Positions 50,630 to 60,751 of a stretch of 64,000 nt of DNA are shown here, one piece after another (position 1 is the stretch's first letter; each line of letters begins with the position of its first letter). The notes below the pieces were generated by a model. It had not been told where the DNA came from and made no database searches. It worked only from the letters and a program-made list of their open reading frames with translations. Origin of the DNA: Brevibacillus fortis (GTDB lineage Bacteria; Bacillota; Bacilli; Brevibacillales; Brevibacillaceae); NCBI RefSeq assembly GCF_003013395.1, contig NZ_PXZM01000008.1, forward strand, positions 30,086-94,085, given 5' to 3'. A program made the position numbers and the translations under genes.

Positions 50630-53497
50630 ATGCCATTAGAACATATTGTCGTAAAGGGTGCACGTGCCCACAATCTAAAAAATATTGATGTAGTGATTCC
50701 GAGGGACAAATTCGTCGTACTGACGGGTTTGTCTGGCTCGGGTAAGTCCTCGCTCGCTTTTGATACCATTTATGCAGAGGGACAACGCCGTTATGTGGAG
50801 TCCTTGTCTGCATACGCCCGTCAGTTTCTCGGGCAAATGGACAAGCCGGATGTGGATTCGATTGAGGGACTTTCCCCAGCGATTTCGATTGACCAGAAGA
50901 CGACAAGCCGCAACCCGCGTTCCACGGTAGGAACGGTTACGGAAATCTACGATTATTTGCGCCTTTTGTATGCGCGTGTCGGGAGAGCGGTCTGCCCTGA
51001 GCATGGTATCGAGATTCAATCCCAGACCATTGAACAAATGGTCGATCGGCTGATGGAGTATCCCGAGCGTACGAAAATGCAGATTCTCGCGCCAATGGTG
51101 CAAGGTCGCAAGGGAGAGCACGTCAAGCTGTTGGAGGACATCCGCAAGCAGGGCTTTGTCCGTGTGCGCGTTAATGGTGAAATTACTGATCTGTCCGACG
51201 ACATCAAGCTGGAAAAAAACAAGAAGCATAACATTGAAGTAGTCGTTGACCGCATCGTCGTGAAGCCGGATGTGCAAGCACGGCTGGCAGACTCGTTGGA
51301 GACAGCACTTCGCTTGGCAGATGGTAAGGTCATCGTCGATGTGATGGAGCAAGAAGAGTTGTTATTCAGTGAAAAGCATGCTTGTCCGGTATGCGGCTTC
51401 TCCATTGGAGATCTGGAGCCACGGATTTTCTCCTTTAACAGTCCGTTTGGTGCTTGCTCCGAGTGTGACGGATTGGGTGTCAAGCTGGAGGTAGACCCAG
51501 ATATGGTTGTGCCCGATGCGACGAAGACGCTCGATGACGGGGCGATTGGCGCATGGGAGCCGAAGACTTCTACTTACTATCAACAGCTGTTGGAATCAGC
51601 TTGCCGTCATTTTAACATTCGGATGGATGTGCCTTATGAGGAGCTTACAGCGGGGCACCGACAAATCTTGATGTACGGCAGTGAAGGCGAAAAGATTCAT
51701 TTCCGCTATGAGAACGAGTTCGGGCAAGTGCGCGAGGCAGTTGTACCGTTCGAGGGTGTCGTGATCAACCTGCAACGACGTCATCTGGAGACGAGCTCGG
51801 ATTATATCCGCGAGCAAATCGAAGGCTTCATGAGCCAAAAGGCGTGTCCTGTCTGCAAAGGTCAACGTTTACGTCAAGAGAGCTTGGCGGTAAAGGTCGG
51901 GGAGCGCAGCATTTCCGAACTGACTACGCTGTCTATTCTCGATGCGCATCAGTTTGTCGATGGGCTTGAACTGACAGAGCGGGAAACGAAGATTGCGAAT
52001 CTGATCGTGAAGGAAATCTCAGCTCGACTGAACTTTTTGATTGATGTCGGACTGGATTACTTGACGCTGAGCCGTGCGGCAGGAACGTTGTCCGGGGGAG
52101 AGGCGCAGCGTATTCGACTGGCTACGCAGATCGGTTCCAGCCTGATGGGCGTGCTTTACATTTTAGATGAGCCGAGTATCGGACTGCATCAGCGGGATAA
52201 CGCTCGTCTGATCAAAACGTTGGAGCATATGACCAAGCTGGGAAATACGTTGATCGTCGTGGAGCATGATGAAGATACGATGATGGCTTGCGATTACATT
52301 ATCGATATTGGTCCAGGCGCGGGAATTCATGGCGGTCAGATCGTATCGGCAGGAACTCCAGAGGAAGTTATGAAGGATTCCAACTCGTTGACCGGTGCTT
52401 ATTTAAGTGGTCGCAAATTTATTCCCGTCCCGATGGAGCGGCGTAAGCCAACAGACAAATGGATAAAGATTGAGGGCGCGAAGGAAAACAACTTGAAGAA
52501 CGTGAATGCGAAAATCCCATTGGGGCTTTTTGTAGCCGTGACAGGTGTATCTGGTTCAGGAAAAAGTACGCTCATCAACGGGATTTTGCAAAAGACACTG
52601 GCTCGTGATTTGAACAAAGCCAAGGTGAAGCCGGGCGAGCATCGTCGCATCGTGGGGCTGGAGCATCTGGACAAAGTGATTGATATCGACCAATCCCCGA
52701 TTGGGCGGACGCCGCGTTCTAACCCAGCGACGTATACAGGTGTCTTTGATGATATTCGCGATCTGTTTGCCTCTACCAACGAAGCCAAAGTGCGCGGCTA
52801 TAAAAAAGGTCGCTTCAGCTTTAACGTCAAGGGCGGTCGTTGTGAAGCGTGCAGCGGTGACGGGATCATTAAAATCGAGATGCACTTTTTGCCGGATGTG
52901 TATGTGCCTTGCGAAGTATGCCATGGCAAGCGCTACAACCGCGAGACGCTCGATGTAAAATACAAAGGCAAGAACATTGCAGATGTGCTGGAAATGACCA
53001 TTGAGGATGGTGTAGAGTTTTTCCGCAACTTGCCAAAGATTGAGCGTAAACTACAGACGATTGTAGACGTAGGGCTAGGATACGTAAAGCTTGGGCAGCC
53101 TGCTACGACGCTCTCTGGCGGGGAAGCGCAACGCGTCAAGCTCGCTTCTGAGCTGTATCGACGCAGCACAGGGCGTACGCTTTACATTTTGGATGAACCG
53201 ACAACTGGTCTGCATACGGATGACATTGATCGTTTGTTGAAGGTACTGCAACGATTGGTGGAAAACGGGGAGACGGTGCTAGTCATCGAGCACAATCTCG
53301 ATGTGATCAAGACGGTGGACTACATCGTAGATTTAGGTCCAGAGGGCGGTACCCGCGGCGGAGAGATTATCGGAACGGGTACACCGGAAGAAGTGGCACA
53401 ATTGGAAGGCTCGTACACGGGTATCTATTTGAAGCCGATTTTGGAACGCGATAAAGAACGGACGAATGCCAAGCTAGAGCAATTCGTTTCGAAGTAA
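50630..53497 (+). CDS. uvrA: Excinuclease ABC subunit A
   Basis: UvrA is the dimeric ATPase that first recognises DNA damage and loads UvrB. The 955-residue protein has two ABC modules: Walker [17 protein letters not shown] near residue 35 and [16 protein letters not shown] near 645, with signatures [16 protein letters not shown] and [16 protein letters not shown]. Zinc-binding cysteines occur in [21 protein letters not shown] and CPVCKGQR in the first half and [30 protein letters not shown] in the second. It follows uvrB closely under the same LexA control and ends before a small hairpin. Confidence 0.98.
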   Translation: MPLEHIVVKGARAHNLKNIDVVIPRDKFVVLTGLSGSGKSSLAFDTIYAEGQRRYVESLSAYARQFLGQMDKPDVDSIEGLSPAISIDQKTTSRNPRSTVGTVTEIYDYLRLLYARVGRAVCPEHGIEIQSQTIEQMVDRLMEYPERTKMQILAPMVQGRKGEHVKLLEDIRKQGFVRVRVNGEITDLSDDIKLEKNKKHNIEVVVDRIVVKPDVQARLADSLETALRLADGKVIVDVMEQEELLFSEKHACPVCGFSIGDLEPRIFSFNSPFGACSECDGLGVKLEVDPDMVVPDATKTLDDGAIGAWEPKTSTYYQQLLESACRHFNIRMDVPYEELTAGHRQILMYGSEGEKIHFRYENEFGQVREAVVPFEGVVINLQRRHLETSSDYIREQIEGFMSQKACPVCKGQRLRQESLAVKVGERSISELTTLSILDAHQFVDGLELTERETKIANLIVKEISARLNFLIDVGLDYLTLSRAAGTLSGGEAQRIRLATQIGSSLMGVLYILDEPSIGLHQRDNARLIKTLEHMTKLGNTLIVVEHDEDTMMACDYIIDIGPGAGIHGGQIVSAGTPEEVMKDSNSLTGAYLSGRKFIPVPMERRKPTDKWIKIEGAKENNLKNVNAKIPLGLFVAVTGVSGSGKSTLINGILQKTLARDLNKAKVKPGEHRRIVGLEHLDKVIDIDQSPIGRTPRSNPATYTGVFDDIRDLFASTNEAKVRGYKKGRFSFNVKGGRCEACSGDGIIKIEMHFLPDVYVPCEVCHGKRYNRETLDVKYKGKNIADVLEMTIEDGVEFFRNLPKIERKLQTIVDVGLGYVKLGQPATTLSGGEAQRVKLASELYRRSTGRTLYILDEPTTGLHTDDIDRLLKVLQRLVENGETVLVIEHNLDVIKTVDYIVDLGPEGGTRGGEIIGTGTPEEVAQLEGSYTGIYLKPILERDKERTNAKLEQFVSK

Positions 53498-53507
53498 TCG
53501 ATAGACA

Positions 53508-53534
53508 GCCTCCCTGATTCAGGGAGGCATCTTT
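53508..53534 (+). terminator. Weak terminator after uvrA
   Basis: GCCTCCCTG (53508-53516) pairs perfectly with CAGGGAGGC (53520-53528) around ATT, followed by ATCTTT. The short T-run makes it leaky at best. Confidence 0.65.
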
Positions 53535-53563
53535 GCTAGGTGGACGCATAGGGGGAGGAAGAG

Positions 53564-54193
53564 ATGAATTACGTAAAAGAAGCTCTCGCCGCACTACCTG
53601 CCGATCTGGTGGCAGAAGCACAGAAGCGCTTTGATGGACAAGATCCTGCACATGATTGGCAGCATAATTTGCGTGTGATGGCGATGTGTGAGCGGATTGG
53701 CCGCGAGGAAGGGGCAAAAATGGAAGTGCTGCGCCTCGCTGCATTGCTGCATGATATCGGGAGAGCAGAAGAACGGCAAACAGGTGAGTGTCATGCCGAA
53801 ATCAGCGCAAGACTAGCAGGGGAATGGCTATCAGAACGCAGTATGACGGAAGTATTCATCTCACATGTACAGTCTACGATTCTCGCCCATCGTTTTCGCA
53901 AAGAACGACCTCCGCATACCTTGGAAGAAAAGATCTTGTTTGATGCTGACAAGCTGGATTCGATTGGGGCTATTGGAGTGGCTCGGGTTTTTGCTTATAC
54001 TGGAGTTATTGGGCAACCCATACAATCGGATGACCCCAATCAGCATACACCTTATAAGGAATATACTTGGAAGCTGCAGCGCATCAAAGACAAGCTTTTC
54101 ACCAAGACTGCTCAGAAAATCGCCGAAGACAGGCATCGATTCATGACTAATTTTTTTGAGCAATGGGAATGGGAAGTAACGGGGATTCGCTAA
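53564..54193 (+). CDS. HD-domain phosphohydrolase
   Basis: This 209-residue soluble protein belongs to the small HD phosphohydrolases (YedJ-like). The metal-binding motif is complete: H-HD-D residues in DPAHDWQHNLRVMAMCERIG, LRLAALLHDIGRAEER and LFDADKLDSIGAIGVARVF. The family acts on nucleotides or related phosphates, but the substrate is unknown here. GGGGGAGGAAGAG precedes the ATG. It lies between uvrA and a small membrane protein gene and has no GYP motif, so it is not a c-di-GMP enzyme. Confidence 0.9.
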   Translation: MNYVKEALAALPADLVAEAQKRFDGQDPAHDWQHNLRVMAMCERIGREEGAKMEVLRLAALLHDIGRAEERQTGECHAEISARLAGEWLSERSMTEVFISHVQSTILAHRFRKERPPHTLEEKILFDADKLDSIGAIGVARVFAYTGVIGQPIQSDDPNQHTPYKEYTWKLQRIKDKLFTKTAQKIAEDRHRFMTNFFEQWEWEVTGIR

Positions 54194-54232
54194 TTGTTGC
54201 GCGATGGCAAGACTGTATAGGGGGAATGCACC

Positions 54233-54604
54233 ATGAGCCGCTGGATAATCAAAATGCTTTTAAATGGGGCTGCGCTACTTTTAATCAGCAGTTGGTTCCA
54301 TTCCATTCATGTCGCGAATTTCACAGTAGCACTATGGGCTACGTTGATTTTGGGGATGGTCAACACAGTGATTCGGCCAATCCTGCTGTTTTTTACGTTT
54401 CCCTTGCAGGTATTGACGATCGGTTTGTTCTGGTTTGTCATTAATGCCGTGACGTTTGCGTTGACTGCCTATTTTATTGATGGATTTGAAGTGGGGCCAT
54501 GGCCTGACAACATTGGCACTGTCATCGTGGCAGCAGCACTAATGAGCATTTTTGGCTACCTCATTGAAGTTGTGGTAGGGATGAAAAAAGAAAAGAGGTT
54601 GTAG
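54233..54604 (+). CDS. Small four-helix membrane protein, PF04020 'phage holin' family (YvlD-like)
   Basis: This 123-residue protein has four membrane segments (about 8-24, 31-50, 56-78 and 92-112) and the family pattern AALLLISSWFHSIHVANFTV, NTVIRPILLFFTFPLQVLTI and LTAYFIDGFEVG. Despite the family name, such proteins (B. subtilis YvlD) are chromosomal and not tied to phage; Bacillus places yvlD directly upstream of hprK, as here. No lysis or phage gene is near. Its role is unknown, possibly in envelope stress. It ends just before a terminator. Confidence 0.85.
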   Translation: MSRWIIKMLLNGAALLLISSWFHSIHVANFTVALWATLILGMVNTVIRPILLFFTFPLQVLTIGLFWFVINAVTFALTAYFIDGFEVGPWPDNIGTVIVAAALMSIFGYLIEVVVGMKKEKRL

Positions 54605-54609
54605 GTGTC

Positions 54610-54650
54610 AAAAAACCCCGTATTCTCTCAAATGAGTCGCGGGGTTTTTG
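54610..54650 (+). terminator. Terminator upstream of hprK
   Basis: AAAAAACCCCG (54610-54620) pairs with CGGGGTTTTT (54640-54649), with inner TCTC/GAG pairing. It separates the YvlD-like gene from hprK. Confidence 0.83.
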
Positions 54651-54678
54651 CCTAATAAGGATGCGAGGTCTTATTAGG

Positions 54679-54708
54679 TTGTCGTAAGCACAGAGGTTTC
54701 GATACAAT
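54679..54708 (+). promoter_or_regulatory. Candidate hprK promoter
   Basis: TTGTCG (54679-54684), an 18-nt spacer and TACAAT (54703-54708). The -35 box is weak; position 49 bases before hprK is suitable. Confidence 0.4.
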
Positions 54709-54756
54709 AGAGACACAACCATAGGGACGGAAAATCCCATGTGAGGGGGAAGCTTC

Positions 54757-55692
54757 ATGCGTAAGACGAATGTGAGCCATCTAGTGGACCATTTCAATAT
54801 GACGATCTTGAGCGGAGATGAAGGCTTGGGACGTGAAATTACCGTAACGGATTTGAGTCGTCCCGGCCTGCAGTTAGCCGGTTACTATTCGTACTTTGCG
54901 GAAGAGCGGATTCAATTGTTCGGCTTGACGGAAATCAACTTTTTTCAGACGCTGACCCCAGAGGAACGGCTGGAACGGATGAACTTCCTCATGCAAGGAC
55001 AGGTTCCTTGCTTCTGTGTGACCCGTAATCAGATGGTGCCTGAAGAGATGATTGACGTTTCCAATCGGTTGGGGGTACCTGTACTTCAGTCCCCTCTGGC
55101 GACTACGACGTTAGTCGGTAAAGTGACCAACTTCCTGGAGAATCGACTGGCTCCAACGACGACGATCCATGGGGTACTCACAGATATTTACGGAGTTGGT
55201 GTCCTGATTATGGGATCGAGCGGGATCGGGAAGAGTGAAGCCGCACTTGAGCTTGTAAAACGCGGTCACCGACTCGTAGCAGATGACGCAGTGGAGATTA
55301 AGCAGACACAAGGCGGGCAATTAAGCGGTAGCGCCCCTGAGCTGATTCAGCATCTCTTGGAAATCCGCGGTGTAGGGATTATCAACATTATGACGATGTT
55401 TGGTGCAGGTGCCGTGCGCAATGTAAAGAACATCGAGATGGTTGTTCAGCTAGAGCTGTGGGAGCCGCATAAAATGTACGAGCGGTTGGGGCTCGATGAG
55501 GAAACCTTGAAGATCATGGATACTGAAATTCCGATTATTACTGTTCCTGTTCGACCAGGACGAAATCTGGCAGTCATCATTGAGGTTGCGGCGATGAACT
55601 TCCGTCTGAAACGGATGGGTTACAACGCAGCGATGCACTTCACACGGAAACAGTCGAATGCCATTTTAGAAGATGCCGATTCTGACTTGTAG
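54757..55692 (+). CDS. hprK: HPr kinase/phosphorylase
   Basis: HprK phosphorylates HPr and Crh on Ser46 and reverses this, setting carbon catabolite repression with CcpA. The 311-residue protein has the N-terminal domain and the catalytic domain with Walker A MGSSGIGKSEAALELVKRG, the phosphorylase residues in HRLVADDAVEIKQ, and the family signature LEIRGVGIINIMTMFGAGAV. The C-terminal regulatory helix region (PVRPGRNLAVIIEVAAMNFR) is present. It is followed by a YvoF-like acyltransferase gene; lgt and ppaX, which come between them in Bacillus, are missing at this locus. Confidence 0.97.
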   Translation: MRKTNVSHLVDHFNMTILSGDEGLGREITVTDLSRPGLQLAGYYSYFAEERIQLFGLTEINFFQTLTPEERLERMNFLMQGQVPCFCVTRNQMVPEEMIDVSNRLGVPVLQSPLATTTLVGKVTNFLENRLAPTTTIHGVLTDIYGVGVLIMGSSGIGKSEAALELVKRGHRLVADDAVEIKQTQGGQLSGSAPELIQHLLEIRGVGIINIMTMFGAGAVRNVKNIEMVVQLELWEPHKMYERLGLDEETLKIMDTEIPIITVPVRPGRNLAVIIEVAAMNFRLKRMGYNAAMHFTRKQSNAILEDADSDL

Positions 55693-55707
55693 GAGAAAGA
55701 GACGCAT

Positions 55708-56211
55708 ATGAGGAAGACAACACGTTATCCCGTAAATGGGGTAAACCCGCTTTGGCACATGTATCGAACGGTAAGCTTCTGGAAAGTCATGAAAAATTTT
55801 ATCGTCATCCAACTCTCCAGATATACGCCGATCGTTTCGTGGAAGAACTGGATGTATCGCACATTTTTGCGTATGGAAGTAGGGCAGCATAGTGCGGTTG
55901 CGTTGATGGTGATGATGGATATCATGTTTCCTGAGAAAATCAAGATCGGTCGTAATTGCGTGATCGGGTACAATACGACCATACTTGCGCATGAATATTT
56001 GATAGATGAATACCGTTTGGGAGAAGTGATTATTGAGGATGCTGTCCTAGTGGGGGCCAACACTACGATTTTACCTGGCGTAACGATTGGAAAAGGGGCC
56101 ATTGTCGCAGCGGGTACGGTTGTTCATAAAGATGTCCCGCCTGGCGCCTTTGTGGGTGGGAACCCCATGCAGCTCATTCGAACGAAAGCTTCAGAGGAAG
56201 AAGTGATGTAG
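55708..56211 (+). CDS. Hexapeptide-repeat acyltransferase (YvoF-like)
   Basis: This 167-residue protein has a left-handed beta-helix typical of xenobiotic and sugar O-acetyltransferases: KIKIGRNCVIGYNTTILAHE, then VIIEDAVLVGANTTILPGVT and IGKGAIVAAGTVVHKDVPPG, each with hexapeptide repeats. The final GGNPMQLIRTK is the common end of such enzymes. It lies between hprK and hisZ, the location of B. subtilis yvoF. The acceptor is unknown. AGGAGAAAGAG precedes the ATG. Confidence 0.88.
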   Translation: MRKTTRYPVNGVNPLWHMYRTVSFWKVMKNFIVIQLSRYTPIVSWKNWMYRTFLRMEVGQHSAVALMVMMDIMFPEKIKIGRNCVIGYNTTILAHEYLIDEYRLGEVIIEDAVLVGANTTILPGVTIGKGAIVAAGTVVHKDVPPGAFVGGNPMQLIRTKASEEEVM

Positions 56212-56231
56212 CGTCTCTTCCATTATGATTG

Positions 56232-56262
56232 ACCGTCAGGTGTTTACCCTGACGGTTTCTTT
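56232..56262 (+). terminator. Terminator after the acyltransferase gene
   Basis: ACCGTCAGG (56232-56240) pairs with CCTGACGGT (56248-56256), followed by TTCTTTATTTT. Confidence 0.82.
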
Positions 56263-56298
56263 ATTTTGCGTTAAATTGCCCGACTATTCTTATCTTGG

Positions 56299-56327
56299 TT
56301 GACCTCAGATTCTCGACGTGGTAATCT
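56299..56327 (+). promoter_or_regulatory. Sigma-A promoter of the histidine operon
   Basis: TTGACC (56299-56304), a 17-nt spacer and TAATCT (56322-56327) lie 67 bases before hisZ. The leader is too short for a T-box, so histidine control by tRNA is not evident. Confidence 0.65.
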
Positions 56328-56393
56328 TCTTCATAACACTTTAGTTTGTTACCATATTAGCAGAGTAAAGCGAATGTGATGGAGGGAACAATA

Positions 56394-57569
56394 ATGGCAA
56401 AGCCGTTGGGATTCGAAAAACCGCTCGGGATGCGGGACATACTGCCGGAATCACTGGCGAAACAACGGCACTTGGAGTGGGAGCTGCGGCAGTGTATCGA
56501 GAGATGGGGCTATGACGAAATATCCACCCCCTCTCTGGAATACTTCGATACGGTAGGAGCAGCAAGTGCGACGCTGACGGACCGGATGTTTCGCCTCATG
56601 GATAAACAAGGACACACCGTAGTCCTGCGACCAGATATGACGACGCCAATTGCAAGGGTTGTGTCCTCTCTATATAAAGATGTTCCATTGCCAATTCGGT
56701 TGTTTTATCAGGCAAATGTGTTTCGGGCACAAGAAAAGGAAGCGGGACGGAATGCAGAGTTTTCACAAACCGGCATCGAGCTGATCGGAGATGCGTCTGT
56801 TGATGCAGATGCGGAAGCAATTGCGCTTGCTGTGTTTTGCTTGCGGGCAGCGGGTGTGGAGACGTTTCGCATTGCCATTGGGCATGTCGATTTCGTAGAC
56901 GGTCTTTTGGAGGAAGAGTTTGAGGATGAGCATGTTCGCAATCAATTCCGCCAGTTTTTGTACGAGCGGGACTTCGTTGGTTTCCGGCAGCTACTCGAGG
57001 CAGTAGACATCCGTACGGAGGCAAAAAGCCGATTGGAATCCTTGTTGCGCCTGCAAGGGGGAAAAGGGAAGATTGAGGTCGCCCGCGAACTGGCAGGCAA
57101 CGGAAAGGCAGGGAGGGCAGTCGAGACGATTGCTTCCTTGTGGGAGTCATTAGAAGCCTACGGAGTGACGGAAGATTTGTTGATCGATTTCAATCTGATC
57201 ATCAATTTGAACTACTATACAGGCGTCGTTTTCGAAGGATACGCTGCAGACTTAGGCTCCCCGCTATTGGGCGGAGGGCGCTACGATCAATTGCTCTCTC
57301 AATTTGGGCGTGCTGCATCCGCTACAGGTTTTGCGATCAAGATGGATCGGCTACTTCAAGTCACTCCTTTCGTAAAAAGGCAAGCACCTGCGCGAGTTCT
57401 GCTGGTTTACACGGAGGATTGCCGCGGCGCCGCTTTGGCAGAGGCACAGCAATTGCGTGAGAACGGGCTCGTGGTGGTGACACGTCTCGTCTCCAAGAGC
57501 GATGAGACACAGGTTGGACAAGAAGCGGGATATACCAAGGTCATTTGCATGACACAACAGGAGGAGTAG
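56394..57569 (+). CDS. hisZ: ATP phosphoribosyltransferase regulatory subunit
   Basis: HisZ is a catalytically inactive relative of histidyl-tRNA synthetase that activates short-form HisG. The ATG at 56394 follows GGAGGGAAC and gives 391 residues starting MAKPLGFEKPLGMRDILPES. Synthetase-like motifs remain (DRMFRLMDKQGHTVVLRPDM, then REVFRA-like LFYQANVFRAQEKEAGRNAE), but the anticodon-binding domain is replaced by a short end. It opens the operon and precedes hisG by three bases, so both halves of the enzyme are made together. Confidence 0.95.
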   Translation: MAKPLGFEKPLGMRDILPESLAKQRHLEWELRQCIERWGYDEISTPSLEYFDTVGAASATLTDRMFRLMDKQGHTVVLRPDMTTPIARVVSSLYKDVPLPIRLFYQANVFRAQEKEAGRNAEFSQTGIELIGDASVDADAEAIALAVFCLRAAGVETFRIAIGHVDFVDGLLEEEFEDEHVRNQFRQFLYERDFVGFRQLLEAVDIRTEAKSRLESLLRLQGGKGKIEVARELAGNGKAGRAVETIASLWESLEAYGVTEDLLIDFNLIINLNYYTGVVFEGYAADLGSPLLGGGRYDQLLSQFGRAASATGFAIKMDRLLQVTPFVKRQAPARVLLVYTEDCRGAALAEAQQLRENGLVVVTRLVSKSDETQVGQEAGYTKVICMTQQEE

Positions 57570-57572
57570 GAG

Positions 57573-58220
57573 ATGGCACTGACTAAAAACGACCAAAAAC
57601 TGACGATCGCCATGCCAAAAGGGCGGATTTTTGAAGAGGCCATCCACTTCCTCCAGCAGGCTGGCTTGCAGGTCACTGCGGAGTTGCAAGATTCTCGTAA
57701 ACTGATCATCCCTGTGGAAAATGCCAAGCTTGAATTCATTATGGCGAAGCCTACCGATGTTCCTACTTATGTAGAGTATGGGGTAGCTGACGTTGGAGTG
57801 GTCGGCAAGGATGTTTTATTGGAAGAAGAACGAGATGTTTATGAGCTGTTGGATTTGCATATCGGCTATTGTCGCATGATGGTAGCGAGTTTGCCAGACT
57901 GGAAACCGACGGAAGCGTTGCGTGTTGCGACGAAATATCCGAAGATTGCGTCACAATATTTTCGTGAGCAGGGACAGCAGGTTGAGGTTATCAAGCTGAA
58001 TGGTTCAGTAGAGCTCGCACCGATGATTGGACTGGCTGATCGTATTGTGGATATTGTCTCGACAGGTAGGACACTGCGGGAAAATGGCTTAGTCGAACTG
58101 GAGAGCATTTGTGAAATTACGACGAGGCTGATTGCCAATCGAGCCAGCTATCGGATGAAAAGTGAAGCAGTGGACGAGATTGCCGGAAAATTTTTAGAGG
58201 TCATTCCTCGCGGGAACTAG
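57573..58220 (+). CDS. hisG: ATP phosphoribosyltransferase catalytic subunit (short form)
   Basis: HisG joins ATP to PRPP, the first step of histidine synthesis. At 215 residues it is the short form, which needs HisZ. The protein has [39 protein letters not shown], and the PRPP-binding [16 protein letters not shown]. The C-terminal feedback domain of long HisG is absent. It follows hisZ by three bases and precedes hisD by 20, with AGGAGGAGTAGGAG before its start. Confidence 0.97.
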   Translation: MALTKNDQKLTIAMPKGRIFEEAIHFLQQAGLQVTAELQDSRKLIIPVENAKLEFIMAKPTDVPTYVEYGVADVGVVGKDVLLEEERDVYELLDLHIGYCRMMVASLPDWKPTEALRVATKYPKIASQYFREQGQQVEVIKLNGSVELAPMIGLADRIVDIVSTGRTLRENGLVELESICEITTRLIANRASYRMKSEAVDEIAGKFLEVIPRGN

Positions 58221-58240
58221 AGAAAAAAGGGGAGACAGCC

Positions 58241-59539
58241 ATGCGTATCATGTCAGCCAGCCAATATGACGGGAAACGATCGGTAGACGTAGGGACGAGA
58301 GAACAGCAAGAAGCGGTAAAAGCCATTCTCACGTCGGTTCGCCAGCAAGGGGACGAGGCATTGCGCTATTATACAGAACGGTTTGATCGTGTGCATCTAC
58401 AAAGCTTCCGTGTGAGCGAAGCTGAATTTGCGGAAGCAAGTGAGCTCGTTTCTCCAAAAGTCAAAGCGGCATTGGAGGAAGCAGGCGAAAATATTCGGGA
58501 TTTTCACGAGCGGCAGGTGCGTCAGTCCTGGTTTACCACCAAAGAGAGTGGCACATTGCTGGGTCAACTGATACGCCCGTTGCAGCGCGCTGGATTGTAT
58601 GTACCAGGCGGAACGGCAGCTTATCCTTCCAGCGTATTGATGAATGCCATCCCTGCCAAAATCGCAGGTGTTCCGCAAGTCGTCATTACGACACCACCAG
58701 GAGCTGATGGGAAAATCAACCCTGCGATACTCGTTGCGGCCCAATTTGCAGGCGTAACCGAGATATACAAGGTCGGCGGAGCACAGGCGATTGCGGCACT
58801 GACCTACGGAACGGAACAAATCAAAGCGGTCGATAAAATTGTTGGACCCGGTAATATTTTCGTGGCACTGGCAAAGCGAGAAGTTTTCGGATTGGTCAGT
58901 ATCGACATGGTGGCAGGACCTAGTGAAATTGCTGTGATCGCAGATGAGACGGCCAACCCGCGTTACGTTGCGGCAGACCTGCTGTCTCAAGCCGAGCATG
59001 ATCCGATGTCAGCCGCGATATTGGTTACGACATCGCAAGCGTTGGCGGAGCAGGTGTCACAGGAAGTTGAGCGACAGCTTGCCGATCTCCCACGCCAATC
59101 TATTGCGGAAGCGGCGATACGCGACTACGGCGCTATTTTGCTCGTCGACGATTTGGACGAAGGGTTTGCCGTCATCAACCGTATCGCACCCGAGCATTTG
59201 GAAATCATGACTGTGGAGCCGTTCGAGCATCTCGGAAAAGTGGAAAATGCAGGTGCGATTTTCCTCGGCCCATACAGTTCAGAGCCAGTCGGTGATTATT
59301 TTGCCGGTACCAATCATGTGATTCCTACGAATGGAACGGCGCGATTTTCCTCGCCTTTATCCGTTGATGATTTTATCAAGAAATCGAGTGTTGTTTCCTA
59401 CAGCAAGCGAGATTTGCGAGACAATGGACATAAAATTGTAGCACTGGCCGAGCAGGAAGGACTGTCTGGGCACGGTCGAGCTATCCTTGCGCGATTACGA
59501 GATTTTGAGAGCGAAGAGCAGGAGAGTGAAAAGAGATGA
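58241..59539 (+). CDS. hisD: Histidinol dehydrogenase
   Basis: HisD oxidises histidinol to histidine in two NAD-dependent steps. The 432-residue protein has the substrate and cofactor regions RPLQRAGLYVPGGTAAYPSS and YKVGGAQAIAALTYGTEQI, with GPGNIFVALAK. The conserved zinc-site histidines are in LLSQAEHDPMSAAILVTTS and in GTNHVIPTNGTARFSSPLSV; INRIAPEHLEIMT carries the catalytic Glu-His. It overlaps hisB by four bases. Confidence 0.97.
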   Translation: MRIMSASQYDGKRSVDVGTREQQEAVKAILTSVRQQGDEALRYYTERFDRVHLQSFRVSEAEFAEASELVSPKVKAALEEAGENIRDFHERQVRQSWFTTKESGTLLGQLIRPLQRAGLYVPGGTAAYPSSVLMNAIPAKIAGVPQVVITTPPGADGKINPAILVAAQFAGVTEIYKVGGAQAIAALTYGTEQIKAVDKIVGPGNIFVALAKREVFGLVSIDMVAGPSEIAVIADETANPRYVAADLLSQAEHDPMSAAILVTTSQALAEQVSQEVERQLADLPRQSIAEAAIRDYGAILLVDDLDEGFAVINRIAPEHLEIMTVEPFEHLGKVENAGAIFLGPYSSEPVGDYFAGTNHVIPTNGTARFSSPLSVDDFIKKSSVVSYSKRDLRDNGHKIVALAEQEGLSGHGRAILARLRDFESEEQESEKR

Positions 59540-60135
59540 GTGAAGGGAAACAACGTACAGCACAAATCGAACGCAATACGAATGAGACGCAGATCGCGCT
59601 TTCCTTTGGGGTAGACGGCTTGGGTGAGAGCAAGCAAAATTCAGGTGTTCCCTTTTTGGATCATATGCTAGACCTGTTTACCCGACACGGACATTTTGAC
59701 CTGACTGTCAAGGCCAAGGGAGATATCGAAATCGACTATCACCACACCGTGGAGGATATCGGGATTTGTCTTGGGCATGCGCTGCGGGAAGCGTTGGGAG
59801 ACAAGAGGGGCATCAAGCGTTATGGTAATGCTTTTGTCCCGATGGATGACGCGCTAGCTCAGGTCGTCATTGACATCAGCAACCGTCCTCATCTGGAATA
59901 TCGAGCTACTTATCCTACGAATATGGTTGGTCAGTTTCCGACTGAGCTGGTACACGAATTTTTGTGGAAGCTCGCACTGGAGGCCCGGATCAATCTGCAT
60001 GTGATCCTGCACTACGGTCACAATACGCACCACATGATCGAGGCGATTTTCAAAGCGCTGGGCCGTGCACTGGATGAAGCGACGACGATCGATCCGCGTG
60101 TAAAAGGGGTCCCGTCAACAAAAGGGGTTTTGTAA
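59536..60135 (+). CDS. hisB: Imidazoleglycerol-phosphate dehydratase
   Basis: HisB removes water from imidazoleglycerol phosphate. The 199-residue, single-function enzyme has the manganese-binding histidine motifs VPFLDHMLDLFTRHGHFDL, DYHHTVEDIGICLGHALREA and, in the second half, HEFLWKLALEARINLHV, HYGHNTHHMIEAIFKALGRA. No phosphatase domain is fused, as expected outside enterobacteria. It overlaps hisD (ATGA), and hisH starts one base after its stop. Confidence 0.97.
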   Translation: MSEGKQRTAQIERNTNETQIALSFGVDGLGESKQNSGVPFLDHMLDLFTRHGHFDLTVKAKGDIEIDYHHTVEDIGICLGHALREALGDKRGIKRYGNAFVPMDDALAQVVIDISNRPHLEYRATYPTNMVGQFPTELVHEFLWKLALEARINLHVILHYGHNTHHMIEAIFKALGRALDEATTIDPRVKGVPSTKGVL

Positions 60136-60136
60136 C

Positions 60137-60751
60137 ATGATCGGCATCATCGATTACGGCATGGGGAATTTGTACAGCTTGAGCAAGGCATTGGAAAGGC
60201 TAGGCTATTCTTACGAGTTCGTATCTCAGGCAGAGCGTCTGAAAGATTACAGCGGGTTGATTTTGCCGGGAGTCGGGGCGTTCGGGGATGCTATCGTCAA
60301 CATACGTGAGCTTGGACTAGAGCAAGCGATCAAGGGATACGCAGCATCTGGTCGTCCGATCTTGGGCATTTGTCTCGGAATGCAGCTTTTATTTGAGAAG
60401 AGTGTGGAGCATGGCGAGCATACGGGCTTGGGACTGCTTGGTGGTGAGGTCGTTCGTTTTTGCGGAGATTACAAAGTACCGCACATGGGCTGGAACCAAC
60501 TGATGATCAAGCAAAAGCAACCGTTACTAGACGGTGTGCAGGATGGTGATTACGTCTATTTTGTCCATTCGTATCATGTCTTGTGCCAGTCTGATGTCTT
60601 GCTTGCGACGAGTGACTATCACCAGGAGGTCACGGCCATTGTGAATCGTGACAACGTATACGGTATGCAGTTTCACCCAGAAAAGAGCGGAGAGACAGGA
60701 ATGCTGCTGTTGCGTAACTTTGCCGTTCAATGCGAGGGGGTTTTGACATGA
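60137..60751 (+). CDS. hisH: Imidazole glycerol phosphate synthase, glutaminase subunit
   Basis: HisH releases ammonia from glutamine for HisF. The 204-residue class I amidotransferase begins [20 protein letters not shown], has the nucleophile in [16 protein letters not shown], and the His-Glu of the triad in [20 protein letters not shown]. It is followed by hisA, whose start overlaps the hisH stop. The partner HisF is encoded after hisA in the same operon. Confidence 0.97.
   Translation: MIGIIDYGMGNLYSLSKALERLGYSYEFVSQAERLKDYSGLILPGVGAFGDAIVNIRELGLEQAIKGYAASGRPILGICLGMQLLFEKSVEHGEHTGLGLLGGEVVRFCGDYKVPHMGWNQLMIKQKQPLLDGVQDGDYVYFVHSYHVLCQSDVLLATSDYHQEVTAIVNRDNVYGMQFHPEKSGETGMLLLRNFAVQCEGVLT

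Noticed and set aside
54233..54604. A prophage, because of the 'phage holin' family name.
   Set aside because: The family is a common chromosomal four-helix protein, no other phage gene is near, and the position next to hprK matches B. subtilis yvlD.
56264..56393. A T-box leader for the his operon.
   Set aside because: The leader is about 60 bases, too short, and lacks the T-box sequence and a terminator/antiterminator pair.
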